A stretch of DNA of 64,000 bases from NCBI GenBank assembly GCA_026014615.1, contig JAOZHZ010000028.1:310001-374000 (forward strand), read 5' to 3'. The notes under the pieces were generated by a model. The model saw nothing but the letters and a program-made list of their open reading frames with translations. It made no database searches and was not told the DNA's origin. Below are positions 35,418-44,640 of this stretch, piece after piece (positions within the stretch are counted from its first letter, which is position 1; each line of letters starts with the position of its first letter). The translations under genes were made by a program, and so were the position numbers. Origin of the DNA: Candidatus Bathyarchaeota archaeon (GTDB taxonomy: Archaea > Thermoproteota > Bathyarchaeia > Bathyarchaeales > Bathycorpusculaceae).

Positions 35418-36125
35418 TTATGGTTTGGGCTGTAGGGATGCTTCTTTGATTTCCATGTAGAGCCAGTGGCGTTTCCAGTTCTTGCTTTTTTCTTTGTGGT
35501 CTTTTTTCTTGAATTTGTCGAGTCTGATGTTGTGTTTGAAGAAGGGTGCTTCGACGACTTCGCTGTGGTATCCTTGTCCGTCTTCGCTGCAGACATCTAT
35601 GCCTTTCTCGTCTGCCAGCGCTTTGAGCTCTTTGAGGCTGTTTGGGTCAATTTTGCGTCCCAGCCACTCTTCGCCAAAGAAGTCGTGGTTGATGCAGTTC
35701 AGGATGGGGCGTAAGCCTAAGTCGATTTCTTCTTTGAGGATGTCGTAGGTGTCGCCTGACGGGTTCAGGTTGGGCATCATAAACTCCAACCCTGCCTCCT
35801 TGCACATGGCTTCGTAGTAGCCGCTGTGAACTATGGCGCATCCTGCTCCGACGATGTCGCCTGTGACGACGCCTTGGATGCCTTCTGTGTCGTGTAGTTT
35901 GGTGAGGGCTTTGAGGATGTCTTCGTAGGCGCGTTTGATTTTGATTTTTCGCAGTGGGATGTTGAGGGTTTGGGCTTGGAGTTCCATGACTGGGAAGCTG
36001 TGGAAAACGTACGGTTTCGCGTACTCAAACGTGAGCAAGTAGGCAACTTGGTGTCCCTGCTGAACCGCCTTATGGTAAGCTAAGCAGCATTCTTTGCCTC
36101 CACTCCAGTGAACAACAACCTTCAT
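35418..36125 (-). CDS. dph6: Diphthine-ammonia ligase-like protein (DUF71/COG2102)
   Basis: The 235-residue PP-loop ATPase has SGGKECCLAYHKA at residues about 8-20, where most relatives have SGGKDS; the Asp is replaced by Glu. The family signatures GVVTGDI and NLNPSGDTYDIL, with a C-terminal EDGQGYHSEVV (usual form G-E-x-G-E-y-H), follow. Dph6 makes the final amide of diphthamide on elongation factor 2. The start ATG 36125 precedes the PP-loop strand as in homologs. The altered loop and C-terminal motif leave open a different substrate. Confidence 0.75.
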   Translation of the reverse strand: MKVVVHWSGGKECCLAYHKAVQQGHQVAYLLTFEYAKPYVFHSFPVMELQAQTLNIPLRKIKIKRAYEDILKALTKLHDTEGIQGVVTGDIVGAGCAIVHSGYYEAMCKEAGLEFMMPNLNPSGDTYDILKEEIDLGLRPILNCINHDFFGEEWLGRKIDPNSLKELKALADEKGIDVCSEDGQGYHSEVVEAPFFKHNIRLDKFKKKDHKEKSKNWKRHWLYMEIKEASLQPKP

Positions 36126-36356
36126 TTGTCTAGTCCCCACGAAACATGCCTCTGGAAACGGTATTAAACCTTTTCGCCAAAACGCCGTTTGGCGGGGCCG
36201 GGTTTGTAAATTTGTAAGCAGAAACAAATTGGTTCTTTTCTGTTAGTTTTTGTTATTTTTTGTGACTTTATTTTTTTGTGTTGTTGTCACAGGTTTGCTT
36301 AGCACAACCGTTATACAGTTGCCTACTCTTGTTTTTGGTGTTCTTTTTTGTTTTGT

Positions 36357-37736
36357 CTAAGGTCGTCTCTTTTTGCGAAAAACACTGTTTTTGTTTTTCA
36401 GGACAACCGCTAACAAACAGGTTATAACGGTTATTGTCAAGACTACGGCGGCAGGGTTCATTTCGGGTATTGTTGGGGAAGGCGAAGGCAACATACTCGG
36501 AGAAGGTGTTTGGTTTGTTGGAGAAGGAGTGAGTGGTGTTGGAGAAGGCGTCTGGGTTGTGCCTGTTGCGGTGGCGTATTTTAGATTGGTGATGACTGTT
36601 TGGGAGTTTAAAATGTAGCTTATGTGGGGGTTGCCGTGAGAATCTAAGGCTAAGCTTGGTTTACCGAGGAAGCGGTGTGTGTCTACTGTCTGGGTATCCC
36701 AAGCAGTGCCGATCCAGCGGGTATACTTCAAAAAGGACACATCTCCTTTTGCTTCGTCGTAGATTGAGTCGATGTAGCAGACGCAGGGGTTATCGTTGGC
36801 GTCTAATGCCAGATACATTGATTCTGATTTTACGTTTGAAATTACTGTTTGTGCATTCCAGGCGGATCCATTCCAGCTTACATGCAGTATTGTGCTAAGT
36901 GTAGTCATATTTTCGGAACTGACAAAGTAACGCTGTCTGCAGATGAAGTGGGGGTAGCCTTTGGAGTCTATGATTAAGTTTTCGTAATCGCTGATTGGGG
37001 GTGGTAAGGAGAGGGGCTGAATTTTCCAGCTATAATTTTGGTATACGGCAAGCGTAAGGTTTAATGCGTTAATGACAACGGGTTGACTACGATACTCATA
37101 GGAAGACGAGCTGTAGAGTATGTAGGGTGTATTGTTTTTGTCTAATGCAAAAGATAAGCTGGTAGGTATTTCTCCTTCGTATGCTGCTACTGTTTGGATG
37201 CTCCAGTTTGTTTCGTCTGAGACGGCGTATTTGATTGATGCCCCATCGGTGTATGCTATATGTGGGTTTCCGAATGAATCCAAAGTTACAACTCCACAGC
37301 CGACACCCGTAACGTAGTCTGTGTCCACAGTTTGAATGCCCCACTTTGACCCTGTCCAACTTGCATACATTAAGGGTTGCCAAGAACGGCCATATAGTAT
37401 GTGTGGATTGTCGTTGGCGTCTAATATAAGGCTGTGTGCAATGCCTTCGTCTACTTTTTGGGTGCTCCAGCCTGAACCGTTCCAGCTTGCATACATCACA
37501 AAGTGATAGGATAACTGGCGTATGGAACTTTTGTTCCAATTAGTGTATGCTATGTGGGCGGTGTTGTTTGAGTCTACTGCAATTGGGTATCGCATTTGCC
37601 AAGTATAGACCTTGTTATCTACCGTTTGAATGTTCCATGTTACGTCAGCGTTGCACGGCACCACGGAGAAAACAGCCAACAATATCATTGATAGAGAAAG
37701 TGTGCTTATGAAGGCGCAAACTCGCGTTTTCTGCAT
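36357..37736 (-). CDS. Exported beta-propeller-like protein with IPEM-type C-terminal anchor
   Basis: The 459-residue protein has a signal peptide (to about 30). Repeated blades of about 45 residues contain NPHI[AS]Y, LALDSxGNP and W[ND][IT]QTVD (repeats across about 45-390). A Pro/Ser/Thr stalk (TPSPT-type) follows, then IPEMNPA, a transmembrane helix and a basic tail (FRKKRRP). The blades resemble exo-alpha-sialidase/BNR-like repeats, but no catalytic set is visible. Upstream lies a paralogous-type exported propeller at 37821. Confidence 0.75.
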   Translation of the reverse strand: MQKTRVCAFISTLSLSMILLAVFSVVPCNADVTWNIQTVDNKVYTWQMRYPIAVDSNNTAHIAYTNWNKSSIRQLSYHFVMYASWNGSGWSTQKVDEGIAHSLILDANDNPHILYGRSWQPLMYASWTGSKWGIQTVDTDYVTGVGCGVVTLDSFGNPHIAYTDGASIKYAVSDETNWSIQTVAAYEGEIPTSLSFALDKNNTPYILYSSSSYEYRSQPVVINALNLTLAVYQNYSWKIQPLSLPPPISDYENLIIDSKGYPHFICRQRYFVSSENMTTLSTILHVSWNGSAWNAQTVISNVKSESMYLALDANDNPCVCYIDSIYDEAKGDVSFLKYTRWIGTAWDTQTVDTHRFLGKPSLALDSHGNPHISYILNSQTVITNLKYATATGTTQTPSPTPLTPSPTNQTPSPSMLPSPSPTIPEMNPAAVVLTITVITCLLAVVLKNKNSVFRKKRRP

Positions 37737-37820
37737 CCCCTAAAGCCCCCAATTATTAATCAACAAAAATATGAAAGGTTATCTATTAAGATTAATCTAA
37801 AACTTCGAGCAGATTTCTTG

Positions 37821-39095
37821 TCAAATAGAATTTTCTTTATGTTTGGAGCGTTTTCTTCTGATGGCAAATAACATTGTAGTTATTGCAGCTATTAATGGTG
37901 CTAGTAGACTTAAGGAGGTAAATTCAGGAATTGTAGGTGAAACAGTTGGAGGCGGTGAGGTGGACGGTTCTGCTACAATGGCGTACACGTTGAAATCTCG
38001 CGAGCCTACGTAGACTACGCCGTCGACAACCGCTGGAGAAGAACTAACAGCGTGTCCAGTAGTGTAGTTCCATACTTTGTTTCCGGTGGTGGCGTTTAAA
38101 GCGTAAACATTCAAATCGCAAGAACCCACATAAACTATCCCTTCAACGACAGCAGGCGACGAATCAACAGCGCTTCCATTTATAGTATAAGTCCAAATTT
38201 TTATCCCGTTGGTGGCATTCAACGCATACACATTCCGGTCGTTTGAGCCTATGTATACCACGCCGTTAACTACTGCCGGAGATGTGTCTTCAATATAGTC
38301 GCCAGTGGTGTATTTCCATATTCTTTGTCCATTTGACGCATTCAACGCATACACATTATTGTCCCATGCACCTATATAGAGCACACCATCAACAACTGCG
38401 GGAGACGAATCAACGTGGCGGTCTAAGCGAGGGTAATCACCCGTTGTGTAGTTCCATATTTTTTGTCCGTTTGAGGCGTTCAAAGCGTAAATATCGCCGC
38501 CATCCCATGAACCAAAATAGACCATGCCGTTTGTAACAGCAGGCGATGAATAAACACTGCGGTGTCCTTTTTCTGTTGTGTAGCTCCATATTTTTTGTCC
38601 ATTTGTAGCGTTTAGAGCGTAAACGTTGCCGTCTGATGTGCCGATGTAGAGCACGCCGGCAACTACTGCAGGGGAAGAAGAAGTTATTGCTGTGTTGTAA
38701 TGCCATATTTTGGTGCCTGTTGAAGCGTTAAGAGCATAAACTCCCGAAGAACCCACATACACTACACCATCAACAACGGCAGGAGACGAACTAACACCAC
38801 CACCAGTTGTGTAATTCCAAATCTTGTGTCCGTTTGCAGCATTTAAAGCATAAACGTTAGCGTCCAATGAACCCACGTACACCACACCATCAACCACTGC
38901 AGGCGAGGAAGTAACTTTTCCGTCGGTGGTGTATTTCCAAGTTTGGGTGGGCGCGTAGGTTAAGTTGCCGACAGCGCCGCTGTGAGTTGGGTCATAGCGA
39001 AACATTGGCCAATCGGCATGCGCAAAAGGAAGGGTAACTATGCTTAAAAGAGAAATTATGGTAATTGTTGAGGTTACTGTAGCTAATGTTTTCAT
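37821..39095 (-). CDS. Exported PQQ-type beta-propeller protein with IPEF C-terminal signal
   Basis: The 424-residue protein has a signal peptide (to about 27). Eight or so blades of about 38 residues read SSPAVV[DN]GVVY[VI]GS followed by NVYALNA[TS]x-G-x-KIW. A short Ser/Pro linker leads to TIPEF, a transmembrane helix and the tail RRKRSKHK. The blades are almost identical in DNA as well, so the gene may vary in blade number by recombination. Outer-surface binding or scaffold function is inferred. Confidence 0.82.
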   Translation of the reverse strand: MKTLATVTSTITIISLLSIVTLPFAHADWPMFRYDPTHSGAVGNLTYAPTQTWKYTTDGKVTSSPAVVDGVVYVGSLDANVYALNAANGHKIWNYTTGGGVSSSPAVVDGVVYVGSSGVYALNASTGTKIWHYNTAITSSSPAVVAGVLYIGTSDGNVYALNATNGQKIWSYTTEKGHRSVYSSPAVTNGMVYFGSWDGGDIYALNASNGQKIWNYTTGDYPRLDRHVDSSPAVVDGVLYIGAWDNNVYALNASNGQRIWKYTTGDYIEDTSPAVVNGVVYIGSNDRNVYALNATNGIKIWTYTINGSAVDSSPAVVEGIVYVGSCDLNVYALNATTGNKVWNYTTGHAVSSSPAVVDGVVYVGSRDFNVYAIVAEPSTSPPPTVSPTIPEFTSLSLLAPLIAAITTMLFAIRRKRSKHKENSI

Positions 39096-39245
39096 ACGCC
39101 AAAGTCTCCTCTTTTACTATTAGTTGCTGAAAGCAATAAGAATATATTGTTACCCAAACCATTTGGTGTACAATGCTTTAGGTATTTGACAAAAAGCGCT
39201 CCGAATTCTGCGACCTATCTGATGATTCGCTTCTGAGGCTCACCG

Positions 39246-39914
39246 CTAAACTCTAATTCGGGTGCAAATTGTCGGCTGGTTCTGCAGGACCGCTTTGACT
39301 CTTTCGGGGTAGATTCCGTTTATCACATAGCAATCCAAAGGATTCTCCAACAAAAACCGCGGCAAGAACTTGTCAACACTGGTTTTTTTCCCAATATCCA
39401 TCAGTTCACGGGCGGAAATGTTCCTAAGTAGTTTGAGGTTTAGGTGCTTGTTGGGTTCTTCTGCAAAAATGCCGTCAACATCCGTCACAAACAACACTTT
39501 GGGCGTCTTCAAACGGACGGCAATGTAGGCGGCTATTGAATCGGAAGTGACATCCCACGAAGGCTCAAACGGATCGCTCTGAAGAAGCAGTTTTGAGGGC
39601 AAAAAGATGGAAACCTTCCCTGAATAAGACACTTTCATTACGTCTTCTAAGGAGTCATAGACGCTGGCGTCAGGAATCGCATGGGAAAGCAGCAACCCGT
39701 ATTGGTCCATGGCAAGAATCGCCATCCGATGCGACAACAAAGCAGGCAAACCAAAGTTGGCGTCAACCTCACGAACAGCATCCGCAAAAGTTCCCCCACC
39801 CGGCACCACAACAAAACTAGTTTCTCTTGCATATTTCGCCAACGCCACGCCCAAGGCTTTCAACACAGCGGGGTTTTCTGATAGGCTTCCGCCGACCTTT
39901 ATCACTGCTTCCAT
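39246..39914 (-). CDS. mfnE: MfnE, furan-alcohol phosphate kinase of methanofuran synthesis
   Basis: The 222-residue amino-acid-kinase fold has KVGGSLSENP at the N-terminus, VVVPGGGTFADAVREVD, and VLFVTDVDGIFAEEP. The family phosphorylates [5-(aminomethyl)furan-3-yl]methyl phosphate to the diphosphate in methanofuran synthesis. Its ATG overlaps the end of mfnF by 13 bases, so mfnD-mfnF-mfnE is one operon. The call rests on both the sequence and this gene order. Confidence 0.88.
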   Translation of the reverse strand: MEAVIKVGGSLSENPAVLKALGVALAKYARETSFVVVPGGGTFADAVREVDANFGLPALLSHRMAILAMDQYGLLLSHAIPDASVYDSLEDVMKVSYSGKVSIFLPSKLLLQSDPFEPSWDVTSDSIAAYIAVRLKTPKVLFVTDVDGIFAEEPNKHLNLKLLRNISARELMDIGKKTSVDKFLPRFLLENPLDCYVINGIYPERVKAVLQNQPTICTRIRV

Positions 39915-40978
39915 GTTAAGCCCCTACCTTCAAGTTTCGTTGCCGCCAGCAACGCTACACCCACCGCAGGAGAAGCCAACGCCGTACCCTTCGGTAAAAC
40001 ATCCTCGACGCTCAAAACCTTAGCGACGCCCGTTTTCTCAGCGGCTTTTCGTGCAAGAAAATCCCTGCCCAAACCCGTTACCACCGCAGGAGTTGTCCGC
40101 TTGGGGTTCGGCTTCATGCGATTGTAAACCTGATTGAGTCCTTCAGCAATCTGTATGACTTGCTGCCTATACACGTAAGCTGCAATTGTTTGAATTTCCG
40201 TCTCCGAAAGCATCTCAGTATCCGTGCACACAACCCGCGCCAGCCGCACCAACGCATCACCCCTCGTTTTCCCTTTGCCGTCCGAAGTTTCAACGGTGTA
40301 ATCTTTCTCTTCGATGTTTCCCAAAATGAGGTGTACGTCACTACTCTGTGCAAAAAGCTCCGACGAAACCCTTGCCAATCCGCCTTTAACTGGAACAACG
40401 TTAACGATTGCAGCCACATTGGTCCGTAAGCTGCCTGTGTAAACGAGTTCGCCGTTTATGAGCTTCTCCAAGTCGGTTTTGCCCTCGGCTGCGACCTTGC
40501 CATCTCGTATGAGAATGATGCTGGTGCTCGTACTGCCCACATCAACCACCACGCAGTCGCTTAACTGCTGGGAAACCATCCAGCCCGTGGCAGCCCAATT
40601 CGCCGCCGCCACCCGCAAAGGCTCCGTTTTCGCAGATTCAACCGACCGCAACCCCACGTCAACATCCAAAACCAGCACCTCAGTTTCTGCGAAGGCTTTT
40701 TGGACGCAATCAAGGATGTGGTGGACGCCTTCACGTTTAGTGCGGTACGCATCGGATAATTCAGCCGTTAAAGTCACCGCCACGCAATCCAGCTTTGCAG
40801 AACCCGCTACTTTGCGTCTGAGTGTGGAGAGCATTTGGCAAAGCTGCTCTGAATCGCGTTTCCAGAACGGGAAATACTCCAACCCTAACCTGAACTTCGT
40901 TACTTCGCCGTTTGTGGTTGTGATGAATGCGGCTTTGGTGTTAGCGCCACCTATATCCAGCCCTAAAATGTTTACCAT
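39902..40978 (-). CDS. mfnF: MfnF, methanofuran core-assembly enzyme (hydantoinase/oxoprolinase fold)
   Basis: The 358-residue ASKHA-fold protein has GLDIGGANTKAAF at the N-terminus, the second phosphate loop VVDVGSTSTSIILI (about 165), and a C-terminal VVTGLGRDFLA. MfnF joins the aminomethyl-furan diphosphate to tyramine (or glutamyl-tyramine), making the aminomethyl-furan-tyramine ether. It overlaps mfnD by 7 bases and mfnE by 13, so translation is tightly coupled. Confidence 0.88.
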   Translation of the reverse strand: MVNILGLDIGGANTKAAFITTTNGEVTKFRLGLEYFPFWKRDSEQLCQMLSTLRRKVAGSAKLDCVAVTLTAELSDAYRTKREGVHHILDCVQKAFAETEVLVLDVDVGLRSVESAKTEPLRVAAANWAATGWMVSQQLSDCVVVDVGSTSTSIILIRDGKVAAEGKTDLEKLINGELVYTGSLRTNVAAIVNVVPVKGGLARVSSELFAQSSDVHLILGNIEEKDYTVETSDGKGKTRGDALVRLARVVCTDTEMLSETEIQTIAAYVYRQQVIQIAEGLNQVYNRMKPNPKRTTPAVVTGLGRDFLARKAAEKTGVAKVLSVEDVLPKGTALASPAVGVALLAATKLEGRGLTWKQ

Positions 40979-42213
40979 AACTGTTGTCCCTTCTCCCAGA
41001 TTCTTTTTAGCTGCTCCTTCTCATCATGCAGCTTATGCAACGCATTCTCAGCGGTAGTGCCACAGGACAAAAGCAATCCATACGAAATTTCTTGCCCAAA
41101 CAAGGAAAACGGCGGAGAAACCAACGACTCCATCGCGCAAAAGTTCTGCCAAGCAAAAAGGATAGGACGCGCAATGGGCACCTTCGAAAAACAGCAAACC
41201 CCTGTCAGTTCAACGTTGCTGGGCAGCTGTTTGTCGGTTGCGGCATCTATTAGCGCTTGGGCTATGTTCAGCTTGGAGACTTTTCTTAATCCAACGTACG
41301 ACGTGGTTAAGCGCGGGTTAACCTCCATGACGAACACTTTGTCTTTGGTAAAAACGATGTCTACTCCGACGTACCCTTGCAGCCCGCTAAAGGATTCCAC
41401 CAACCGCTTGGCTACCGCGAAGGCTTCCTGCTTCAGAGGAAACTCAAACGGAACCATGCCGCCGTTGTAGCTCGAGACACCGTCGGGAGGCGCCAACGTT
41501 AAGTCCTGCAGATTCAAACTTACAGGTAACGCCTGCCCCTTTTTGCAGAGTAAACTGACACTAGCAGGGATGCCCCCAACAAATTCCTGAGCACAAACTC
41601 CGCTGCTTCCAGCGTCAGCAAGAACATTTTCCAAGGCATCCGCCAATTCAGACACATCTTGAACCCCGCTTAAGCCACTGCAACCTGCACCATCCACAGG
41701 CTTAATGACCGCTGGAAAACCAACGCTTGCGTCTACCGCTTCCGCCTTTGCTTCAACAGACTCCGCGGGGTTTAACTGAATAGTTTTGGGAAAATTTAAG
41801 CCTAACCGTTTCGCTTTCTCAGCAACAGCCGCCTTATCAGACGCCTTCACGATGCCCTCAGAAGAACAATTAAGCGTAAGCACGCCCGAAGCCGTCACAC
41901 GTTTAGTCATGTAGTTCAAAACGCCTTCCGATTCGGGTGCAATGACGTAGGCCGCCTCCACTGACGACAACGCGTTTTCTATTGTCTGTTCGAAACCATC
42001 TAAAGAGGAAACTATGCTGGTCTTGTCAGCTTGTAGAGGCGGGTTAAACGCTGCGAGGCGGGAATCCAGCAGAACCGTAACCTGATGTCCTGCGGCTTTG
42101 AAATCTGTGGTTAATCCGCGAAGCATCGCGTAGCCTTCGCAGAGTAAGCTGGGTGGGGTGGGTTGGTCTGCGTATCCGCCTCCTGAAACGTGTTCGTAAA
42201 TCAGAATCCTCAA
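40972..42213 (-). CDS. mfnD: MfnD, tyramine-glutamate ligase (ATP-grasp)
   Basis: The 413-residue ATP-grasp protein begins ILIYEHVSGGGY and contains GFPAVIKPVDGAGCSGL (ATP-binding strand) and VFVMEVNPRLTTSYVGLRK (metal-binding, with E and N). MfnD ligates glutamate to tyramine. A C-terminal region of about 90 residues (after LTGVCCFSK) continues beyond the ATP-grasp core. The first gene of the minus-strand operon; the promoter must lie within 42214-42584. Confidence 0.88.
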   Translation of the reverse strand: MRILIYEHVSGGGYADQPTPPSLLCEGYAMLRGLTTDFKAAGHQVTVLLDSRLAAFNPPLQADKTSIVSSLDGFEQTIENALSSVEAAYVIAPESEGVLNYMTKRVTASGVLTLNCSSEGIVKASDKAAVAEKAKRLGLNFPKTIQLNPAESVEAKAEAVDASVGFPAVIKPVDGAGCSGLSGVQDVSELADALENVLADAGSSGVCAQEFVGGIPASVSLLCKKGQALPVSLNLQDLTLAPPDGVSSYNGGMVPFEFPLKQEAFAVAKRLVESFSGLQGYVGVDIVFTKDKVFVMEVNPRLTTSYVGLRKVSKLNIAQALIDAATDKQLPSNVELTGVCCFSKVPIARPILFAWQNFCAMESLVSPPFSLFGQEISYGLLLSCGTTAENALHKLHDEKEQLKRIWEKGQQLW

Positions 42214-42584
42214 GCTGGTGCCTCCAGAACGGAAGAAACGCTGTTGCCTTAAAGCTTTTGCCTGAAGAAAGTTGCCTCCAAACGATTATCCTTCCGAAAA
42301 AGCCTGCTCTGGTAGCGGCTACCTACCCCCTATCGTTTCTGCATAGAATTACTATTAGCATCCAAATATGACGGAAATTTACGCCGTTTTTACGCGTTAC
42401 GTTGTGTTAAGCTTAGATCCTTCTCGAAAGAAGCAAATTTGAATCGGAATTTTTTTCTGAAGCTTCAGTAATCTTTATAGGCAAGCAGTCTTCCCTCGAT
42501 ATATTCTATATGGGAGAATGTTAAGGCTTCGGACACTTTAGTTTTAAGCGGTCCATTCTCTGTTGTATTGAAAAACATGTATCT
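42214..42584. other. Divergent control region of mfnD operon and an exported protein
   Basis: No gene is seen. A TATA-like CTTTATAG at about 42473-42480 and TATTCTATAT at about 42500-42510 point rightward to the gene at 42585. AT-rich bases near 42345-42380 could serve mfnD. Confidence 0.4.
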
Positions 42585-43691
42585 TTGAAGGGGGACATAA
42601 CCATAAACAGAAAATCTTTATTTGCACTTTTATTCGCCTTTTCTTTATTGGCGTTTTTTGTACCCAGTCTTTCAATGGTGCAGGCAGATCCAGACGTTAA
42701 CGTAACGTTTGCTGTAAACGGCGTGAGTAATTACAGCGGAACACTAATCACCGTAGACGGCGTGCAGTACGATTTATGGAACATGCCAACTTTCCAATGG
42801 GCACCAGGCTCAACCCACACCGTTTCCGCTTCAACTCCAGTCACAGGCTGGGATAGTACCGTTTACAGATTTTCAAGTTGGACAAACGGCAACGGGTTAA
42901 CCGACGCGTCAGGCACCTTCACTACCCCCTCCTCAGACGTAACCGTCACTGCAAACTATGTTCTTGCGTCAGTGACAGTTACGTTCGAATCAACAGGCGT
43001 AAGCGACTACAACGGCGTGGTCCTTACAATCGACGGAACAGGATACGACTGGTGGAACCTACCCAGTTTCACATGGGAAACAGATACCACCCACACAGTG
43101 ACAGCTTCAACACCCATTACAGGCTGGGACAGCGTGACCCACTACTTCTCAAGCTGGACAAACGGCAACGGATTAACAGGGGCATCAGGCACCTTCACAG
43201 TACCTGCCTCAGACACTACCGTAACAGCAAACTACGATACAACCCCACCAGCCGCAGAGACTTCACTTACCATCAACTGCATCCCAACCACGGTTGACAA
43301 AACAGGAACCGCAACCACAAGCATAACTGGAACCTTAACCAGTTCAGGCTCAGGCGTAGCGGACAAGTCGATTGTGATTAGCTACTTTGACGGTTTATCG
43401 TGGACCCAAATAGATACAGCCACAACAGCCGCAGGTACAGGAGTCTACCAATACAGCTGGGATGTTCCAGCAGCTTTAGCAAACGGCGAATACGTTTTGA
43501 AAGCAGTGTTTGCAGGCGACAGTAGCTATGAAGAGTCTACGGCAACCACAGGTATGGTTGGTAACGGCGGAAACCTTTTCGTTGTACCTGAATATCTTTG
43601 GGGCGGATTGGCTGCGTTAGGCGCTTGCTTTGCCGCTCTGATTGTGTTCAAGAATCGGGGCAGTTTGCAGCGTAAAAACATCCCCGCCTAA
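42585..43691 (+). CDS. Exported repeat protein with VPEY-type C-terminal anchor
   Basis: The 368-residue protein has a signal peptide (about 10-33). Two tandem modules of about 90 residues share a [GD]-Y-D-x-W-N-[ML]-P motif and FSSWTNGNGLT (residues about 38-128 and 129-217). An Ig-like module (about 225-325) and GNGGNLFVVPEYLWGG, a transmembrane helix and a basic tail complete it. The last 140 residues match the gene at 22766-23863. The start is unclear: TTG 42585 has GGGGGA only downstream of it, so an unusual start near 42595-42600 is possible. Confidence 0.75.
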   Translation: MKGDITINRKSLFALLFAFSLLAFFVPSLSMVQADPDVNVTFAVNGVSNYSGTLITVDGVQYDLWNMPTFQWAPGSTHTVSASTPVTGWDSTVYRFSSWTNGNGLTDASGTFTTPSSDVTVTANYVLASVTVTFESTGVSDYNGVVLTIDGTGYDWWNLPSFTWETDTTHTVTASTPITGWDSVTHYFSSWTNGNGLTGASGTFTVPASDTTVTANYDTTPPAAETSLTINCIPTTVDKTGTATTSITGTLTSSGSGVADKSIVISYFDGLSWTQIDTATTAAGTGVYQYSWDVPAALANGEYVLKAVFAGDSSYEESTATTGMVGNGGNLFVVPEYLWGGLAALGACFAALIVFKNRGSLQRKNIPA

Positions 43692-43746
43692 AAGCGAACC
43701 GTTTAAACAAAGACAAAAGAAGGCGTTGTAAAAAGAAACGTTGCGC

Positions 43747-44043
43747 TTAAAGTTTCACAATTTGAGCGTGTGGAACGCCTTCGATATTAAGCACTGCTTG
43801 GGGATGCACGTAGCCTTTGGCTATGGCTTCCTCAACGCATTTTTTACCCACCATGTTCACGATGGTTGAGTTTTCAATCATCTCCACCGCCTCCTCAATG
43901 CTTGTTCGTCCGCCATCGTAGAATTCCTCTTTCACGTGGAACACAATTTTTCCTTCTCGCAGGGTTCTACCCAAAACTTCACTATCGCACATGGCAAGCA
44001 GTACGTTTTTGCCTACTTTCTTTAGGTTGACACACGCTTCCAA
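43747..44043 (-). CDS. DUF424 (COG2412) protein
   Basis: The 98-residue archaeal protein contains SEVLGRTLREGKI and NMVGKKCVEEAIAKGYV, both typical of DUF424, a small beta-alpha fold of unknown function. The TTG start at 44043 follows AGGAGG. It sits 18 bases after the aIF2-beta gene, a pairing known from archaeal genomes, so a role in translation is likely but unproven. Confidence 0.9.
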   Translation of the reverse strand: MEACVNLKKVGKNVLLAMCDSEVLGRTLREGKIVFHVKEEFYDGGRTSIEEAVEMIENSTIVNMVGKKCVEEAIAKGYVHPQAVLNIEGVPHAQIVKL

Positions 44044-44061
44044 CTTAAAACGCCCTCCTGA

Positions 44062-44472
44062 TTATAGCTGTTTAACAGCAGATTTTGCGCCGCAGGCATT
44101 GCAGACAACAAAGGATAACCGTTTTTCTTTCGTGATCTTTGTGTCTGGGCGTTTGCAGACGGGGCAGATTACAAAGCTATCCATATACCGACTAAGTAGT
44201 CGTTCGAATGTGTCTTTGCGGAATTTGCCTTGGAAGATGGCTCTGCCGTCGTGGTAGGTGGCTGCGGTTGCCATTTCTCGGGTTAGGAACTTTAGTATGT
44301 GTTGGGGGTCGCGGTCGAGCATCTCGGAGACGTCTTTAAAGTTAGAAATGGTTGTTCGCATGCCGATAGTGGAGACAAAAAGCCTTGGCAGTTCCAAACG
44401 TTCCTTCTTTACCGTGACTTCAGGAAGGCTTGAGCGCGCGCGATTCAACAGATTATCGTAATTGTAGTCCAT
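44062..44472 (-). CDS. eif2b: Translation initiation factor aIF2 beta subunit
   Basis: The 136-residue protein has a short N-terminal helix, the alpha/beta domain (LPRLFVSTIGMRTTISNF), and a C-terminal zinc ribbon with C-P-V-C and C-N-A-C. It is part of the aIF2 complex that delivers initiator tRNA. An ATG at 44472 follows an in-frame TTG at 44475. First gene of a pair with DUF424. Confidence 0.94.
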   Translation of the reverse strand: MDYNYDNLLNRARSSLPEVTVKKERLELPRLFVSTIGMRTTISNFKDVSEMLDRDPQHILKFLTREMATAATYHDGRAIFQGKFRKDTFERLLSRYMDSFVICPVCKRPDTKITKEKRLSFVVCNACGAKSAVKQL

Positions 44473-44640
44473 CAAGATACCCGTACAAGGATGGAAGCAA
44501 CAAAGTATTTAAAACTTATAACGTGCAAAGTTACAAAAGCGCATCATCTATCCATTAAACATAAAAGCATCATCTGAAACCCATATTAGTTCGATAGCTA
44601 CAGTCATAAGGATAAAAGTGGCGCGAAAAGAGGAAACCGT

